Below are positions 51,690-59,715 of a stretch of 64,000 nt of DNA, piece after piece. The position numbers and the translations under genes are program-made. Positions within the stretch are counted from its first letter, which is position 1. Each line of letters begins with the position of its first letter. The notes beneath the pieces are model-generated. The model was not told where the DNA came from. It made no database searches and was given only the letters and a program-made list of their open reading frames with translations. The stretch comes from Sphaerisporangium cinnabarinum (GTDB lineage Bacteria > Actinomycetota > Actinomycetes > Actinomycetales > Cellulomonadaceae): assembly GCA_003052455.1 (NCBI GenBank), contig QAPD01000004.1:124001-188000 (forward strand), read 5' to 3'.

Positions 51690-52523
51690 TCAGAAGCCCT
51701 CGGGCGGCGTGAACTGCGAGAGCGTGAGCACCGCGCCCTGCGGGTCACGGATCTCCGCCTCGCGCGTCCACCCCGTGTCGGCCGAGGACAGCATCACCGC
51801 ACCGGCCCGCTCGGCCGCCGCCGCCGCGGCGTCCCGGTCCGCGACGGCGAACGTCACGGTGTGGCGCGCCTGGCCGGGCTCCTCCAGGACGCCCGCCACG
51901 ACGTCCCGGAAGCCGGGTGGCGCGCCCGCCTGGTTCGCGTCGATCTCCGGGTTGACGGTCCGCGCGAGGTGGTCGCCGTAGCCCTCGACGCGCGCCATCC
52001 CGGCTCCGAGGTCCGGGCTCACCTCCCAGCCGAGCAGCGGACCGTAGAAGTGCAGGGCCCGCGCGACGTCGGGCGTGCGCAGCACGCTGAAGTTCCACGT
52101 GCCCGGCTCGTTGGCGCGCTGCGCACCGAGCCGCGTGCCCGGCTGCCACAGCCGGAACGTCGCGCCCTGCGGGTCGCGGACGGTCGCCATGCGCCCCGGC
52201 GGGCCGACCGTCGTCGGGCCGTCGAGGACCTCGCCCCCGAGGTCCGGGACGCCGCGCGCGGAGGCGTCCACGTCGTCGACCGCGACGTACGTGATCCAGC
52301 CGGGCTCGCCCCGGCCCGTCGCGACGGCCGCGACGTCCTGCCCGTCGAGCGACGCGACGACGTACCGCTCCCCCGCGCCGGGCGGGAGCCGGTCCTCGAA
52401 CTGCCACCCGAAGAGGGCGCCGTAGAACGCGAGGGCGGCGTCGACGTCGGGCTGCTCGGTGTCCACCCAGCAGGGCACGCCGTGCGGGTAGGTGCGGACG
52501 GGTCGGGACGGCGAGGTGTCCAT
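51690..52523 (-). CDS. VOC family (glyoxalase/bleomycin-resistance fold) protein, 277 aa
   Basis: Two tandem VOC domains. The first is VPCWVDTEQPDVDAALAFYGALFGWQFEDRLP, with AVDDVDASARGVPDLGGEVLDGPTTVGPPGRMATVRDPQGATFRLWQPG. The second is WNFSVLRTPDVARALHFYGPLLGWEVSPDL, with AEIRDPQGAVLTLSQFTPP. Metal-binding His/Glu residues are not fully conserved in the positions I could check, so it may be non-enzymatic. Such two-domain proteins include hydroxylase-like and antibiotic-binding relatives. Cytoplasmic. Start ATG 52523. Divergent from the secreted EEP gene. Confidence 0.85.
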   Translation of the reverse strand: MDTSPSRPVRTYPHGVPCWVDTEQPDVDAALAFYGALFGWQFEDRLPPGAGERYVVASLDGQDVAAVATGRGEPGWITYVAVDDVDASARGVPDLGGEVLDGPTTVGPPGRMATVRDPQGATFRLWQPGTRLGAQRANEPGTWNFSVLRTPDVARALHFYGPLLGWEVSPDLGAGMARVEGYGDHLARTVNPEIDANQAGAPPGFRDVVAGVLEEPGQARHTVTFAVADRDAAAAAAERAGAVMLSSADTGWTREAEIRDPQGAVLTLSQFTPPEGF

Positions 52524-52680
52524 GTCTCACGGTCCCACCGGGCACCCACATCGGCACCCCGCCCGCGACCCTGGGTGTTCGCCCGCGCGACACCTTCCTG
52601 ACCTTCCGGGCGTGGGCACCCGTGCGTACGGTGGCGGGGAACCTCTCGACGACCACCGTCCCCGACGACGAGGAGCCACC

Positions 52681-53967
52681 GTGTCCACGAGACCGTCCAC
52701 CCCGACCGCGCCCCGCACCCGACCACGCCCGGCGCGTCCCGCGCTCGTCCCCGCCCTCGCGGCCGCGGCGGCCCTTGCCGTGGCGTCCGCGGGCGCCGTC
52801 GCCGCGCCCGCCGTCGCGCACGGCGACCGCCACGACCGCGGGACGCTCCGCGTCGCGACGTACAACGCGAGCCTCAACCGCGCCGCCGCGGGCGAGCTCG
52901 AGGCCGACCTCTCGACCCCCGACGACCCGCAGGCCGCGACGATCGCCGAGGTGCTCCAGCGCACGCGGCCCGACGTCGTGCTGCTCAACGAGTTCGACTA
53001 CGTGCCCGACGAGCGCGCGGTCGACCTGTTCCGCGAGAACTACCTCGAGGTCCCCCAGGGCGGCGCCGAGCCGATCGAGTACCGCCACGCCTACGTCGCG
53101 CCGTCGAACACGGGCGTGCCCAGCGGGTTCGACCTCAACGACGACGGCGTGGTCGGCGGCGGGGACGACGCGTTCGGCTTCGGCGCGTTCGAGGGGCAGT
53201 ACGGCATGGTCGTGCTGTCGCGGTACCCGATCGACACGCACGGCGTCCGCACGTTCCAGCACTTCCTGTGGAAGGACATGCCGGGAGCGCTCCTCCCGGA
53301 CGACCCCGCGACGCCCGCGCCCGCGGACTGGTTCACGCCCGAGGAGCTCGAGGTCGTGCGCCTGTCGAGCAAGTCGCACTGGGACGTCCCCGTCCGGGTG
53401 GGCCGCGAGACGGTCCACGTCCTCGCGTCGCACCCCACACCCCCGACGTTCGACGGCCCCGAGGACCGCAACGGCCGACGCAACCACGACGAGATCCGGT
53501 TCTGGGCGGACTACGTGACGCCCGGCAAGGCGTCGCGGTACGTGTACGACGACGCGGGCCGACGCGGCGGGCTCCGGCCGGGCGCGAGCTTCGTCGTCCT
53601 GGGCGACCAGAACGCCGACCCGCTCGACGGCGACTCCGTGGACGCCGCGATCGACCAGCTGCTGGACCACCGGCGCGTCCAGGACCCCGCGCCCCGGTCC
53701 GCCGGTGCCGTGGAGGCCGCCGCGCTCCAGGGCGGGGCGAACGCGACCCACCGGGGCGACCCGGCGCTCGACACCGCCGACTTCGCCGACACCGCCCCCG
53801 GGAACCTGCGCGCGGACTACGTGCTCCCGTCGCGCGACCTGCGGGTCCGGGACGCGGGCGTGTTCTGGCCGGTCCAGGCGGACCCGCTCTCGCGGCTCAC
53901 GGGCGTCTTTCCGTTCCCGAGCAGCGACCACCGGCTCGTGTGGGTGGACCTGGCCGTCCGCGGCTGA
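52681..53967 (+). CDS. Secreted endonuclease/exonuclease/phosphatase family protein, 428 aa
   Basis: Signal peptide with hydrophobic stretch ALVPALAAAAALAVASAGAVAAPAVAHG. The EEP-fold domain shows LRVATYNASLNRA, RPDVVLLNEFDYVPD (the metal-binding Glu region), YGMVVLSRYPI, VHVLASHPTPP, VVLGDQNADPLDGDS and SSDHRLVWVDLAV, the usual Asp/His catalytic ends. Likely a metal-dependent phosphodiesterase acting outside the cell on nucleic acid or phospho-esters. Start GTG 52681 has a GAGGAG site 7 bases upstream. Confidence 0.88.
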   Translation: MSTRPSTPTAPRTRPRPARPALVPALAAAAALAVASAGAVAAPAVAHGDRHDRGTLRVATYNASLNRAAAGELEADLSTPDDPQAATIAEVLQRTRPDVVLLNEFDYVPDERAVDLFRENYLEVPQGGAEPIEYRHAYVAPSNTGVPSGFDLNDDGVVGGGDDAFGFGAFEGQYGMVVLSRYPIDTHGVRTFQHFLWKDMPGALLPDDPATPAPADWFTPEELEVVRLSSKSHWDVPVRVGRETVHVLASHPTPPTFDGPEDRNGRRNHDEIRFWADYVTPGKASRYVYDDAGRRGGLRPGASFVVLGDQNADPLDGDSVDAAIDQLLDHRRVQDPAPRSAGAVEAAALQGGANATHRGDPALDTADFADTAPGNLRADYVLPSRDLRVRDAGVFWPVQADPLSRLTGVFPFPSSDHRLVWVDLAVRG

Positions 53968-54241
53968 CCCACCGGTCTCGCCGTCGCCCCGGATGCTCGT
54001 CGCCCGGGGCGACGATGGTGGACCCGCGCCGCCCGCAGGTGCACACTCGGAGGTCTGTGCTCACCGCCGACGCACAGCAGACTCCCGGCCGGCGCCTCAC
54101 CGGTCGCACGGCACGCCCCCGGCGCGCCACGTCGTCCGGCCCGACGACCACCTCACCCTCGTCCCCGGGGCGACGCCCGCGCCGACAGCAGCGCGCGCCG
54201 GCTCCCCTCGCACCCACGGGACCGCCGGACCAGGAGCACCC
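53968..54241. other. Intergenic gap between EEP and ScyD-like genes
   Basis: 274 bases. I saw no gene, palindromic repeat or strong hairpin; it presumably holds the promoter of the ScyD-like gene. Confidence 0.3.
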
Positions 54242-55387
54242 ATGAGAAGACTCCGCACCGCCCTGCCCACCGCCGTCGCCGCCGCGACGGCCGCCCTCGT
54301 GCTCGTCGCAGGGCCTGCCGTCGCGCACGGCGGCAAGCCCTCGCCGCGCCCGCCGACCGTGACCGACGTCGCGACCGGCCTCGTCACGCCGCTCAGCCTC
54401 GCGGTCGGACCGCGCGGCACCACCTACGTCACCCAGAACTTCCCCGGGCTGCTCACGGCTGTCGGCCGCGACGGCACCCCGACCGTCCTGTACGCCTCGC
54501 CCGACGGCGGCGAGGTGGGCGGCGTCTCCTACGACGGCCGTCGGATCACGTTCACCGAGACGCAGCTCGGCGAGGAGGGACCGGTCGCGTCGGAGGTGTC
54601 GACGCTGCGCACCGACCGGCGGGGCAACCCGACGGGCGCGCCGGTCGTCCTCGCGGACACCTTCGCGTACGAGCAGGCGAACAACCCCGACGGCGGCGTG
54701 ACGTACGGCCTGCGCGACACCGACCCGGCGTGCGTCGCCCAGGTCCCCGCGTCGCCCGTCCCGCCCCGGTACACGGGGATCGCGGACTCCCACCCCTATG
54801 CCACGACGTCGTCCCACGGCACCACGTACGTCGCCGACGCGGGCGCCAACGCGATCCTGTCGGTGAGCGACCGCGGCCGGGTACGGACGGTGGCCGTGCT
54901 GCCCGCGCAGCCCGCGGTGGTCACCGCCGAGGCGGCGGCGGGCCTCGGGTGGCCCGCGTGCGTCGTCGGGCAGACGTACTGGTTCGAGCCCGTCCCCACG
55001 GACGTCGAGGTGGGGCCGCGCGGCGTGCTCTACGTGACGACGCTCCCCGGCGGGCCCGAGGACGCGAGCCTCGGCGCGCGCGGGGCGGTCTACACGGTGG
55101 ACCCGTGGCGCGGCTCGGTGCGCCCGGTCGCCTCCGGGCTCCTCGGCGCGACCAACCTCGCCGTGTCCGGCGACGGCACGGTCTACGTCGCCGAGCTGTT
55201 CGGCGGCAAGATCTCGCAGGTCGGCAAGCGCGGACCCAGCACCCTCGTCGAGGTCCCGCTCCCCGCGGGCCTGGAGTGGGACGGCAAGGGCCTCCTCGCG
55301 ACGACGAACGCCCTCCCGGCGGACGAGACGACGCCGCCCGACGGACACCTCGTGCGCATCGACCTCGGCCGGCACCGCGGGCGCTGA
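54242..55387 (+). CDS. ScyD/ScyE-like secreted beta-propeller protein, 381 aa
   Basis: Signal peptide (MRRLRTALPTAVAAATAALVLVAGPAVAHG) and a propeller of six or so blades of the ScyD/ScyE type: LSLAVGPRGTTYVTQNFPGLLTAV, HPYATTSSHGTTYVADAGANAILSV, PTDVEVGPRGVLYVTTLPGGPEDASLGARGAVYTVDP and ATNLAVSGDGTVYVAELFGGKIS. Most proteins of this kind have no demonstrated enzymatic role. It is in the same direction as the EEP gene, 275 bases downstream, with no obvious hairpin between. Confidence 0.85.
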   Translation: MRRLRTALPTAVAAATAALVLVAGPAVAHGGKPSPRPPTVTDVATGLVTPLSLAVGPRGTTYVTQNFPGLLTAVGRDGTPTVLYASPDGGEVGGVSYDGRRITFTETQLGEEGPVASEVSTLRTDRRGNPTGAPVVLADTFAYEQANNPDGGVTYGLRDTDPACVAQVPASPVPPRYTGIADSHPYATTSSHGTTYVADAGANAILSVSDRGRVRTVAVLPAQPAVVTAEAAAGLGWPACVVGQTYWFEPVPTDVEVGPRGVLYVTTLPGGPEDASLGARGAVYTVDPWRGSVRPVASGLLGATNLAVSGDGTVYVAELFGGKISQVGKRGPSTLVEVPLPAGLEWDGKGLLATTNALPADETTPPDGHLVRIDLGRHRGR

Positions 55388-55424
55388 CGCACCACCGGCC
55401 CCGAGCGTCGTGTCGTCGCCCGGG

Positions 55425-55506
55425 GCCGGTCGTCGCCACGGCGCCCGAGCCGGTCGTCGCCACGGCGCCCGAGCCGGCCGTCGTGCGGGCGCCCGGGCCG
55501 GTCGTC
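55425..55506. repeat. 24-bp tandem repeat, about 3.4 units
   Basis: The unit GCCGGTCGTCGCCACGGCGC+CCGA occurs twice exactly (55425-55448, 55449-55472). A degenerate third copy (55473-55496) and ten bases of a fourth run into the stop of the minus-strand gene. It lies between convergent genes and has a length divisible by three but no coding frame that looks real. Confidence 0.75.
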
Positions 55507-56902
55507 AGGCGCGGGCCGCGGCGACCGCCCGGCCGAGCGCGTCGACGCTCACCGCGACGTCGGCGTCCGTCGTCGCCCAGGAGCTCACGGAGACGCGCAG
55601 CACGGCGCGGTCGTGCCAGCGCGAGCCGGACATCCACGCCGTCCCGTCGTCGAGCACGCGCCGCACGACGTCCTGCGTGCGCGCGTCGTCACCGAACGCC
55701 GCGCACACCTGGGTGAACACGACGTCGTGCAGGACCTCGCCGTCGAGCGCGCGCACCGCGTCGGCGAACGTCGCCGCGTGGCGGCAGAACCCGTCCACGA
55801 GGTCCGCGACGCCCGAGCGGCCGAGCGCCCGCAGCACCGCCCAGACGGGGAACGCGCGACCGCGCCGCGAGAGCTCGGGCACCTTGTCCAGGGGGTCGCC
55901 CGCCGCGCTCTGGATGAGGTAGTCGCCGTGCATGCCCATCGCGGCGCGCAGCGGCACCGGGTCCGCGACGATCGCGAGGCCGCAGTCGTACGGGACGTTG
56001 AGCGTCTTGTGCGCGTCGGTCGCCCACGAGTCCGCGCCCTCGTACCCCGCGACGAGGTGGCGGTACGACGGCGACGCGGCGGCGAAGAGCCCGAACGCGC
56101 CGTCGACGTGCACCCACGCGCCGTGCCGGTGCGCGGCCTCGACCGCCGGGCCGAACGGGTCGAACGCCCCGGAGTGCACGTTGCCCGCCTGCAGCACGAC
56201 GATCGTGGGCGCCGAGGTCGAGCCCCCGTCCCGCGAGGTAGAGGCGGGGTCGGCCAGCGCCTCCTCGAGCGCGGCGACCGAGACCCGGCCCTGGTCGTCC
56301 GCGGCGACGACCTCGGGCGCCCCGAGCCCGAGGTAGGACAGCGCGAGGTCGACCGACTCGTGCCGCTCGGCCCCGACGAGCACGCGCACGCGCGGCGCGC
56401 CCGTGAGGCCGTCGCGCCGCACGTCCCACCCCACGCGGCGCAGCACCTCGCCGCGCGCGGCGGCGAGCGCCGTGAAGTTCGCGGTCGTGGCGCCGGTGAC
56501 GAACCCGACCGCACCCGACGCGGGCAGGCCGAGCAGCTCGAGCAGCCACGCGCTCGTCACGTCCTCGACGGCCGTGTGGGCCGGGGTGACGGTGCGCAGC
56601 GCGGAGTTCTGGTCCCACGCGCTCGTGAGCCAGTCGGCCGCGAGCGCCGCCGGGTGGCTGCCGCCGATGACCATGCCGTAGAAGCGGCCCGACGGCATCG
56701 CGGTGAGGCCCGGTCCGCACGCCGTGGCGAGCAGGTCGACGACGTCGGCCGCCGGGCTGGGACCGTCCGGCAGGTCCGTGCCGAGCGCGGCGACGACGTC
56801 GGCGACGCCCGCCCGGGGCGGGACCGGGCGCGTCGCGAGGGAGTCGAGCCACGCGGCGGCGTGCTCGTGCGCCCGCAGGAGGGCGGCGTCGCGATCGTCC
56901 AT
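55505..56902 (-). CDS. PLP-dependent decarboxylase/aminotransferase-like enzyme (group II), 465 aa
   Basis: A fold type I PLP enzyme of the aromatic amino acid/glutamate decarboxylase family. Motifs: GFVTGATTANFTALAAARGEVL, VLVGAERHESVDLALSYLGLG, VHVDGAFGLFAAAS (the Asp that pairs with the PLP ring) and SWATDAHKTLNVPYDCG with the Schiff-base Lys near residue 299. Cytoplasmic. Start ATG 56902 has an AGGAGC site. Substrate not deducible. Divergent from the secreted asparaginase gene. Confidence 0.88.
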   Translation of the reverse strand: MDDRDAALLRAHEHAAAWLDSLATRPVPPRAGVADVVAALGTDLPDGPSPAADVVDLLATACGPGLTAMPSGRFYGMVIGGSHPAALAADWLTSAWDQNSALRTVTPAHTAVEDVTSAWLLELLGLPASGAVGFVTGATTANFTALAAARGEVLRRVGWDVRRDGLTGAPRVRVLVGAERHESVDLALSYLGLGAPEVVAADDQGRVSVAALEEALADPASTSRDGGSTSAPTIVVLQAGNVHSGAFDPFGPAVEAAHRHGAWVHVDGAFGLFAAASPSYRHLVAGYEGADSWATDAHKTLNVPYDCGLAIVADPVPLRAAMGMHGDYLIQSAAGDPLDKVPELSRRGRAFPVWAVLRALGRSGVADLVDGFCRHAATFADAVRALDGEVLHDVVFTQVCAAFGDDARTQDVVRRVLDDGTAWMSGSRWHDRAVLRVSVSSWATTDADVAVSVDALGRAVAAARA

Positions 56903-57012
56903 GACCGCTCCTGACCGGGCCGGACCGACGCCGGCCCTCCCGCCAGGCTGGACCCGTGGGGAGCGCGGGTCAACCGCTCCGCCGGGATCCGGCACGTCCG
57001 TACTTCTTACGC

Positions 57013-57031
57013 CCAGGCAATCCCCAGGCAA
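57013..57031. promoter_or_regulatory. Direct-repeat operator candidate
   Basis: CCAGGCAA occurs twice with 11-base centre spacing (57013-57020 and 57024-57031), one helical turn apart, in the divergent region upstream of the asparaginase gene and about 12 bases before a TAGCGT box. Confidence 0.3.
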
Positions 57032-57042
57032 CACAGGGTCCC

Positions 57043-57048
57043 TAGCGT
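57043..57048 (+). promoter_or_regulatory. Candidate -10 box for the asparaginase gene
   Basis: TAGCGT in the context CCCTAGCGTCGG, identical to that upstream of the histidine phosphatase gene, 39 bases before the TTG start at 57087. Confidence 0.35.
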
Positions 57049-57086
57049 CGGGCGGGCCAGATGTTCCCCCGACGGAAGGCCCCCTG

Positions 57087-58706
57087 TTGAGAACGTTCAC
57101 CCTGACCCTGTCCGGCCGCGCCGTCGCGGCCGTCGTCGCGCTCGTGCTCGCGTGCGCCGCCCTCGCCGCGACGGTCGCGTACACCGTCGCCGACTCCCGG
57201 GCGTCGGCCGCCGCCGCGCGCGCCGAGGGTGCCGCGGCACCGGTGCTCGCGGCCGGGACCGCACCGGCCAACCCGCTCGGCATCACGTCCGCGCAGTACG
57301 CGACCGCGACGGCGACCGCCGCGGCGGAGAAGCCGAAGGTCGTCGTCGTCGCGACCGGCGGCACGATGGCCGGCAAGGCGACCGGCCGCGACACGTTCAC
57401 GAGCTACCGCGCCGGCACGTACCGCATGGAGGACATGCTGAACACGCTGCGGCCCGAGCTCGACGCCGTCGCCGACGTCACCGCCGTCCAGTTCGGCAAC
57501 GCCGGCTCGTCCGGCTACTCGATGGAGCAGTTCCACGCGCTCACGCTCGAGGTGGAGAAGCAGCTGAAGACCGCCGACGCCGTCGTCGTCACGACCGGTA
57601 CGGACACGCAGGAGGAGTTCGCGTACTGGCTCGACCTCACCGTGCGGTCGCGCAAGCCCGTCGTCACGTCCGGCTCGATGCGCCCGTGGGGGTCGGGCGC
57701 CGGGCCGGACTCGAGCCTCGTGTTCGGCACGGACGCGCCCGCGAACCTCTACAACGCGATCAAGGTCGCCGCGTCCCAGCAGACGTTCTGCTTCGGCACG
57801 GTGCTCATGCTCAACGACGAGATCCAGGCGGCCCGCGAGGTCACGAAGTCGAACTCGTACCGCACCGACACGTTCCAGACGCGCGAGTACGGCGTCCTCG
57901 GCTGGATCGACGGCGACAACGTGACGCTCGGCCGGGCCCCGGCGCGCGTCCTCGCGTGCGACACCGAGGAGTGGTTCACGCCGTTCGACCTCGCGAAGGT
58001 CGACCCGAAGACGCTCCCCCGGGTCGAGATCCTCATGTCCTACCAGCAGGCCGGCGGCGAGGCCGTGACGGCGTTCGCGAACGCGGGCGTGCAGGGCATC
58101 GTCACCGCGGGGACGGGCGCCGGCGGCATCTCGTCCGCCATGGGCCAGGCCCGGACCGCCGCGGTCCGCGACAAGGGCGTCTGGTTCGTCTCGACGACGC
58201 GCACCGGGTCGGGGTCGTCGTACGGGGGCGGCAACGGCATCATCGCGGGCGGCGACCTCACGGCCGTGAAGGCGCGGCTCCTGCTGCTCCTCTCGCGCGC
58301 CTTCACCGACGACTTCGCGACCGCCCAGGGCTGGTTCACGACCTTCGGCAACGCGTCGTTCGACCAGTCCGCGACGGCGGCCACGGTCGGCGCGGAGCCG
58401 GGCTCGACGACGGTCCGCTTCTCCGGCACCGCGACGCCGTCGTGCAAGGCCGCGGGCAAGCAGCTCTGGCTGACGGCGTCCGTGACGAACGAGGACACGG
58501 TCCCGATCGACGTCCACGTGCAGACCCCCGCGGGCGAGCACACGTTCTCGGCGGTCCCCGCCGGCGAGTCGGCCGAGAAGACGCTCGCGGTGAAGGCCAA
58601 GACGCTCGACGCGGGCGAGATCACGCTCGTCGCGACGAAGGACGTCGAGGGACGGGCCGTCCAGACGGAGACGACCGCCGCCTACCCGGAGACGGCCTGC
58701 CGCTGA
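57087..58706 (+). CDS. Secreted type II-like L-asparaginase with extra C-terminal domain, 539 aa
   Basis: A signal-anchor or signal peptide (LRTFTLTLSGRAVAAVVALVLACAALAATVAYTVA) is followed by the asparaginase domain from about residue 85. VVVVATGGTMAG carries the catalytic Thr, and VVTTGTDTQEEFAYWLDL carries the Thr-Asp pair. VVTSGSMRPWGSGAGPDSSLVFGTDAPANLYNAI and AGTGAGGISS are also typical. Hydrolyses asparagine (possibly glutamine) outside the cell. Residues about 450-539 are a separate beta domain (PSCKAAGKQLWLTASVTNEDTVPIDVHVQTPAGEHTF to AYPETACR) that recurs at the end of the esterase/propeller protein at 59716. TTG 57087 is the start, supported by GGAAGG upstream. Confidence 0.88.
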   Translation: MRTFTLTLSGRAVAAVVALVLACAALAATVAYTVADSRASAAAARAEGAAAPVLAAGTAPANPLGITSAQYATATATAAAEKPKVVVVATGGTMAGKATGRDTFTSYRAGTYRMEDMLNTLRPELDAVADVTAVQFGNAGSSGYSMEQFHALTLEVEKQLKTADAVVVTTGTDTQEEFAYWLDLTVRSRKPVVTSGSMRPWGSGAGPDSSLVFGTDAPANLYNAIKVAASQQTFCFGTVLMLNDEIQAAREVTKSNSYRTDTFQTREYGVLGWIDGDNVTLGRAPARVLACDTEEWFTPFDLAKVDPKTLPRVEILMSYQQAGGEAVTAFANAGVQGIVTAGTGAGGISSAMGQARTAAVRDKGVWFVSTTRTGSGSSYGGGNGIIAGGDLTAVKARLLLLLSRAFTDDFATAQGWFTTFGNASFDQSATAATVGAEPGSTTVRFSGTATPSCKAAGKQLWLTASVTNEDTVPIDVHVQTPAGEHTFSAVPAGESAEKTLAVKAKTLDAGEITLVATKDVEGRAVQTETTAAYPETACR

Positions 58707-58734
58707 CCCCCTGGCCCGCCACCCCACCCCCACC

Positions 58735-58798
58735 CCACCGAGCACGGGGATAGCGACCAGATCCGCACCGATCCGGTCGCCGTCCCCGTGCTCGGCGG
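58735..58798. repeat. Dispersed palindromic repeat, copy 5
   Basis: CCACCGAGCACGGGGATAGCGACC on the left pairs with GGTCGCCGTCCCCGTGCTCGGCGG on the right (three interior mismatches). About 28 bases after a stop codon. Confidence 0.78.
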
Positions 58799-58878
58799 GG
58801 TGGTGGGCGTTCCGGTGGGGGCCGGTGGCTTTGTCCCGTGACACTCCCATGGTTACGCAGGGATCCTCACCAATCCCG

Positions 58879-58884
58879 TAGGGT
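58879..58884 (+). promoter_or_regulatory. Candidate -10 box for the GH19 gene
   Basis: TAGGGT fits TANNNT, 45 bases before GTG 58930, with GGTTACGC some 20 bases upstream as a weak -35 candidate and GAGGGGGA as ribosome binding site. Confidence 0.3.
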
Positions 58885-58929
58885 GGGCGCGGTCGCGGCG
58901 TCGCGGCCGCCGCCGACGAGGGGGATCCC

Positions 58930-59580
58930 GTGACCGACCCGACGACCACCACCGCACCGACGACGTTCGTGGTGACCGAGCAGCAGTTCGACGCGATGTT
59001 CCCGGAGCGGAACCCGTTCTACACGTACGCCGGGCTCGTCGCGGCGACGGTCGCGTACCCCGCGTTCGCGACGTCGGGCGGCGACCGCGTGGCCCGGCGC
59101 GAGGCCGCGGCGTTCCTCGCGCAGGTGAGCCACGAGACGCACGGGCTGGAGCACGTCGTCGAGGTCAACACCATGAACTACCCGCACTACTGCGACCCGG
59201 CGCAGCCGTACGGGTGCCCCGCCGGGCAGGACGCCTACTACGGCCGCGGCCCGCTCCAGCTGAGCTGGAACTTCAACTACCGGGCGGCCGGGGAGGCGCT
59301 GGGGATCGACCTCCTCGCCGACCCGTGGCTCGTCGAGCAGGACCCGACCGTCGCGTGGCAGACCGCGCTCTGGTACTGGAACACCCAGCCCGGCACGGCC
59401 TCGATGACGTGCCACGACGCGATCGTCGGCGAGCACGGCTTCGCCGAGACCATCCGGTCCATCAACGGCCCGCTCGAGTGCGAGGGCGGCAACCCCCGCC
59501 AGATGAACAACCGCGTCCGCCTCTTCCGCCACTACGTCGAGATCGTCGGAACGACGACGGGCAACCACCTCACCTGCTGA
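58930..59580 (+). CDS. GH19 family chitinase-like protein, 216 aa
   Basis: Matches the GH19 (lysozyme-superfamily) catalytic domain. VVTEQQFDAMFPERNPFYTYAGLVAA leads into FLAQVSHETHGLEHVVE, with E69 as likely acid. YYGRGPLQLSWNFNYRAAGEALGIDLLADP is the substrate-binding signature, and WYWNTQPG, IRSINGPLECEGGN and RVRLFRHYVEIVG complete it. Cys pairs CDPAQPYGC and CHD/CEGG suggest disulphides, as in exported chitinases. No signal peptide is visible before residue 20, despite the probable disulphides; the frame upstream of GTG 58930 holds no other start. It may use another export route, act inside on lysis, or its true start may be unusual. Substrate chitin or peptidoglycan-like. Confidence 0.88.
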   Translation: MTDPTTTTAPTTFVVTEQQFDAMFPERNPFYTYAGLVAATVAYPAFATSGGDRVARREAAAFLAQVSHETHGLEHVVEVNTMNYPHYCDPAQPYGCPAGQDAYYGRGPLQLSWNFNYRAAGEALGIDLLADPWLVEQDPTVAWQTALWYWNTQPGTASMTCHDAIVGEHGFAETIRSINGPLECEGGNPRQMNNRVRLFRHYVEIVGTTTGNHLTC

Positions 59581-59607
59581 CCCGACCCCTCCCCACCACC
59601 GCCACCG

Positions 59608-59669
59608 CCGCCGAGCACGGGGTCAGCGACCGAAATCCCGAGGAAACGGTCGCCGACCCCGTGCTCGAC
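59608..59669. repeat. Dispersed palindromic repeat, copy 6
   Basis: CCGAGCACGGGGTCAGCGACC pairs with GGTCGCCGACCCCGTGCTCG over 20 bases with one mismatch, 28 bases after the GH19 stop and before the convergent esterase stop. Confidence 0.8.
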
Positions 59670-59715
59670 TGCGTGCGGGGGCGGCGGCGGGCGGGGAGGG
59701 TGGGGTGGGGTGGGG

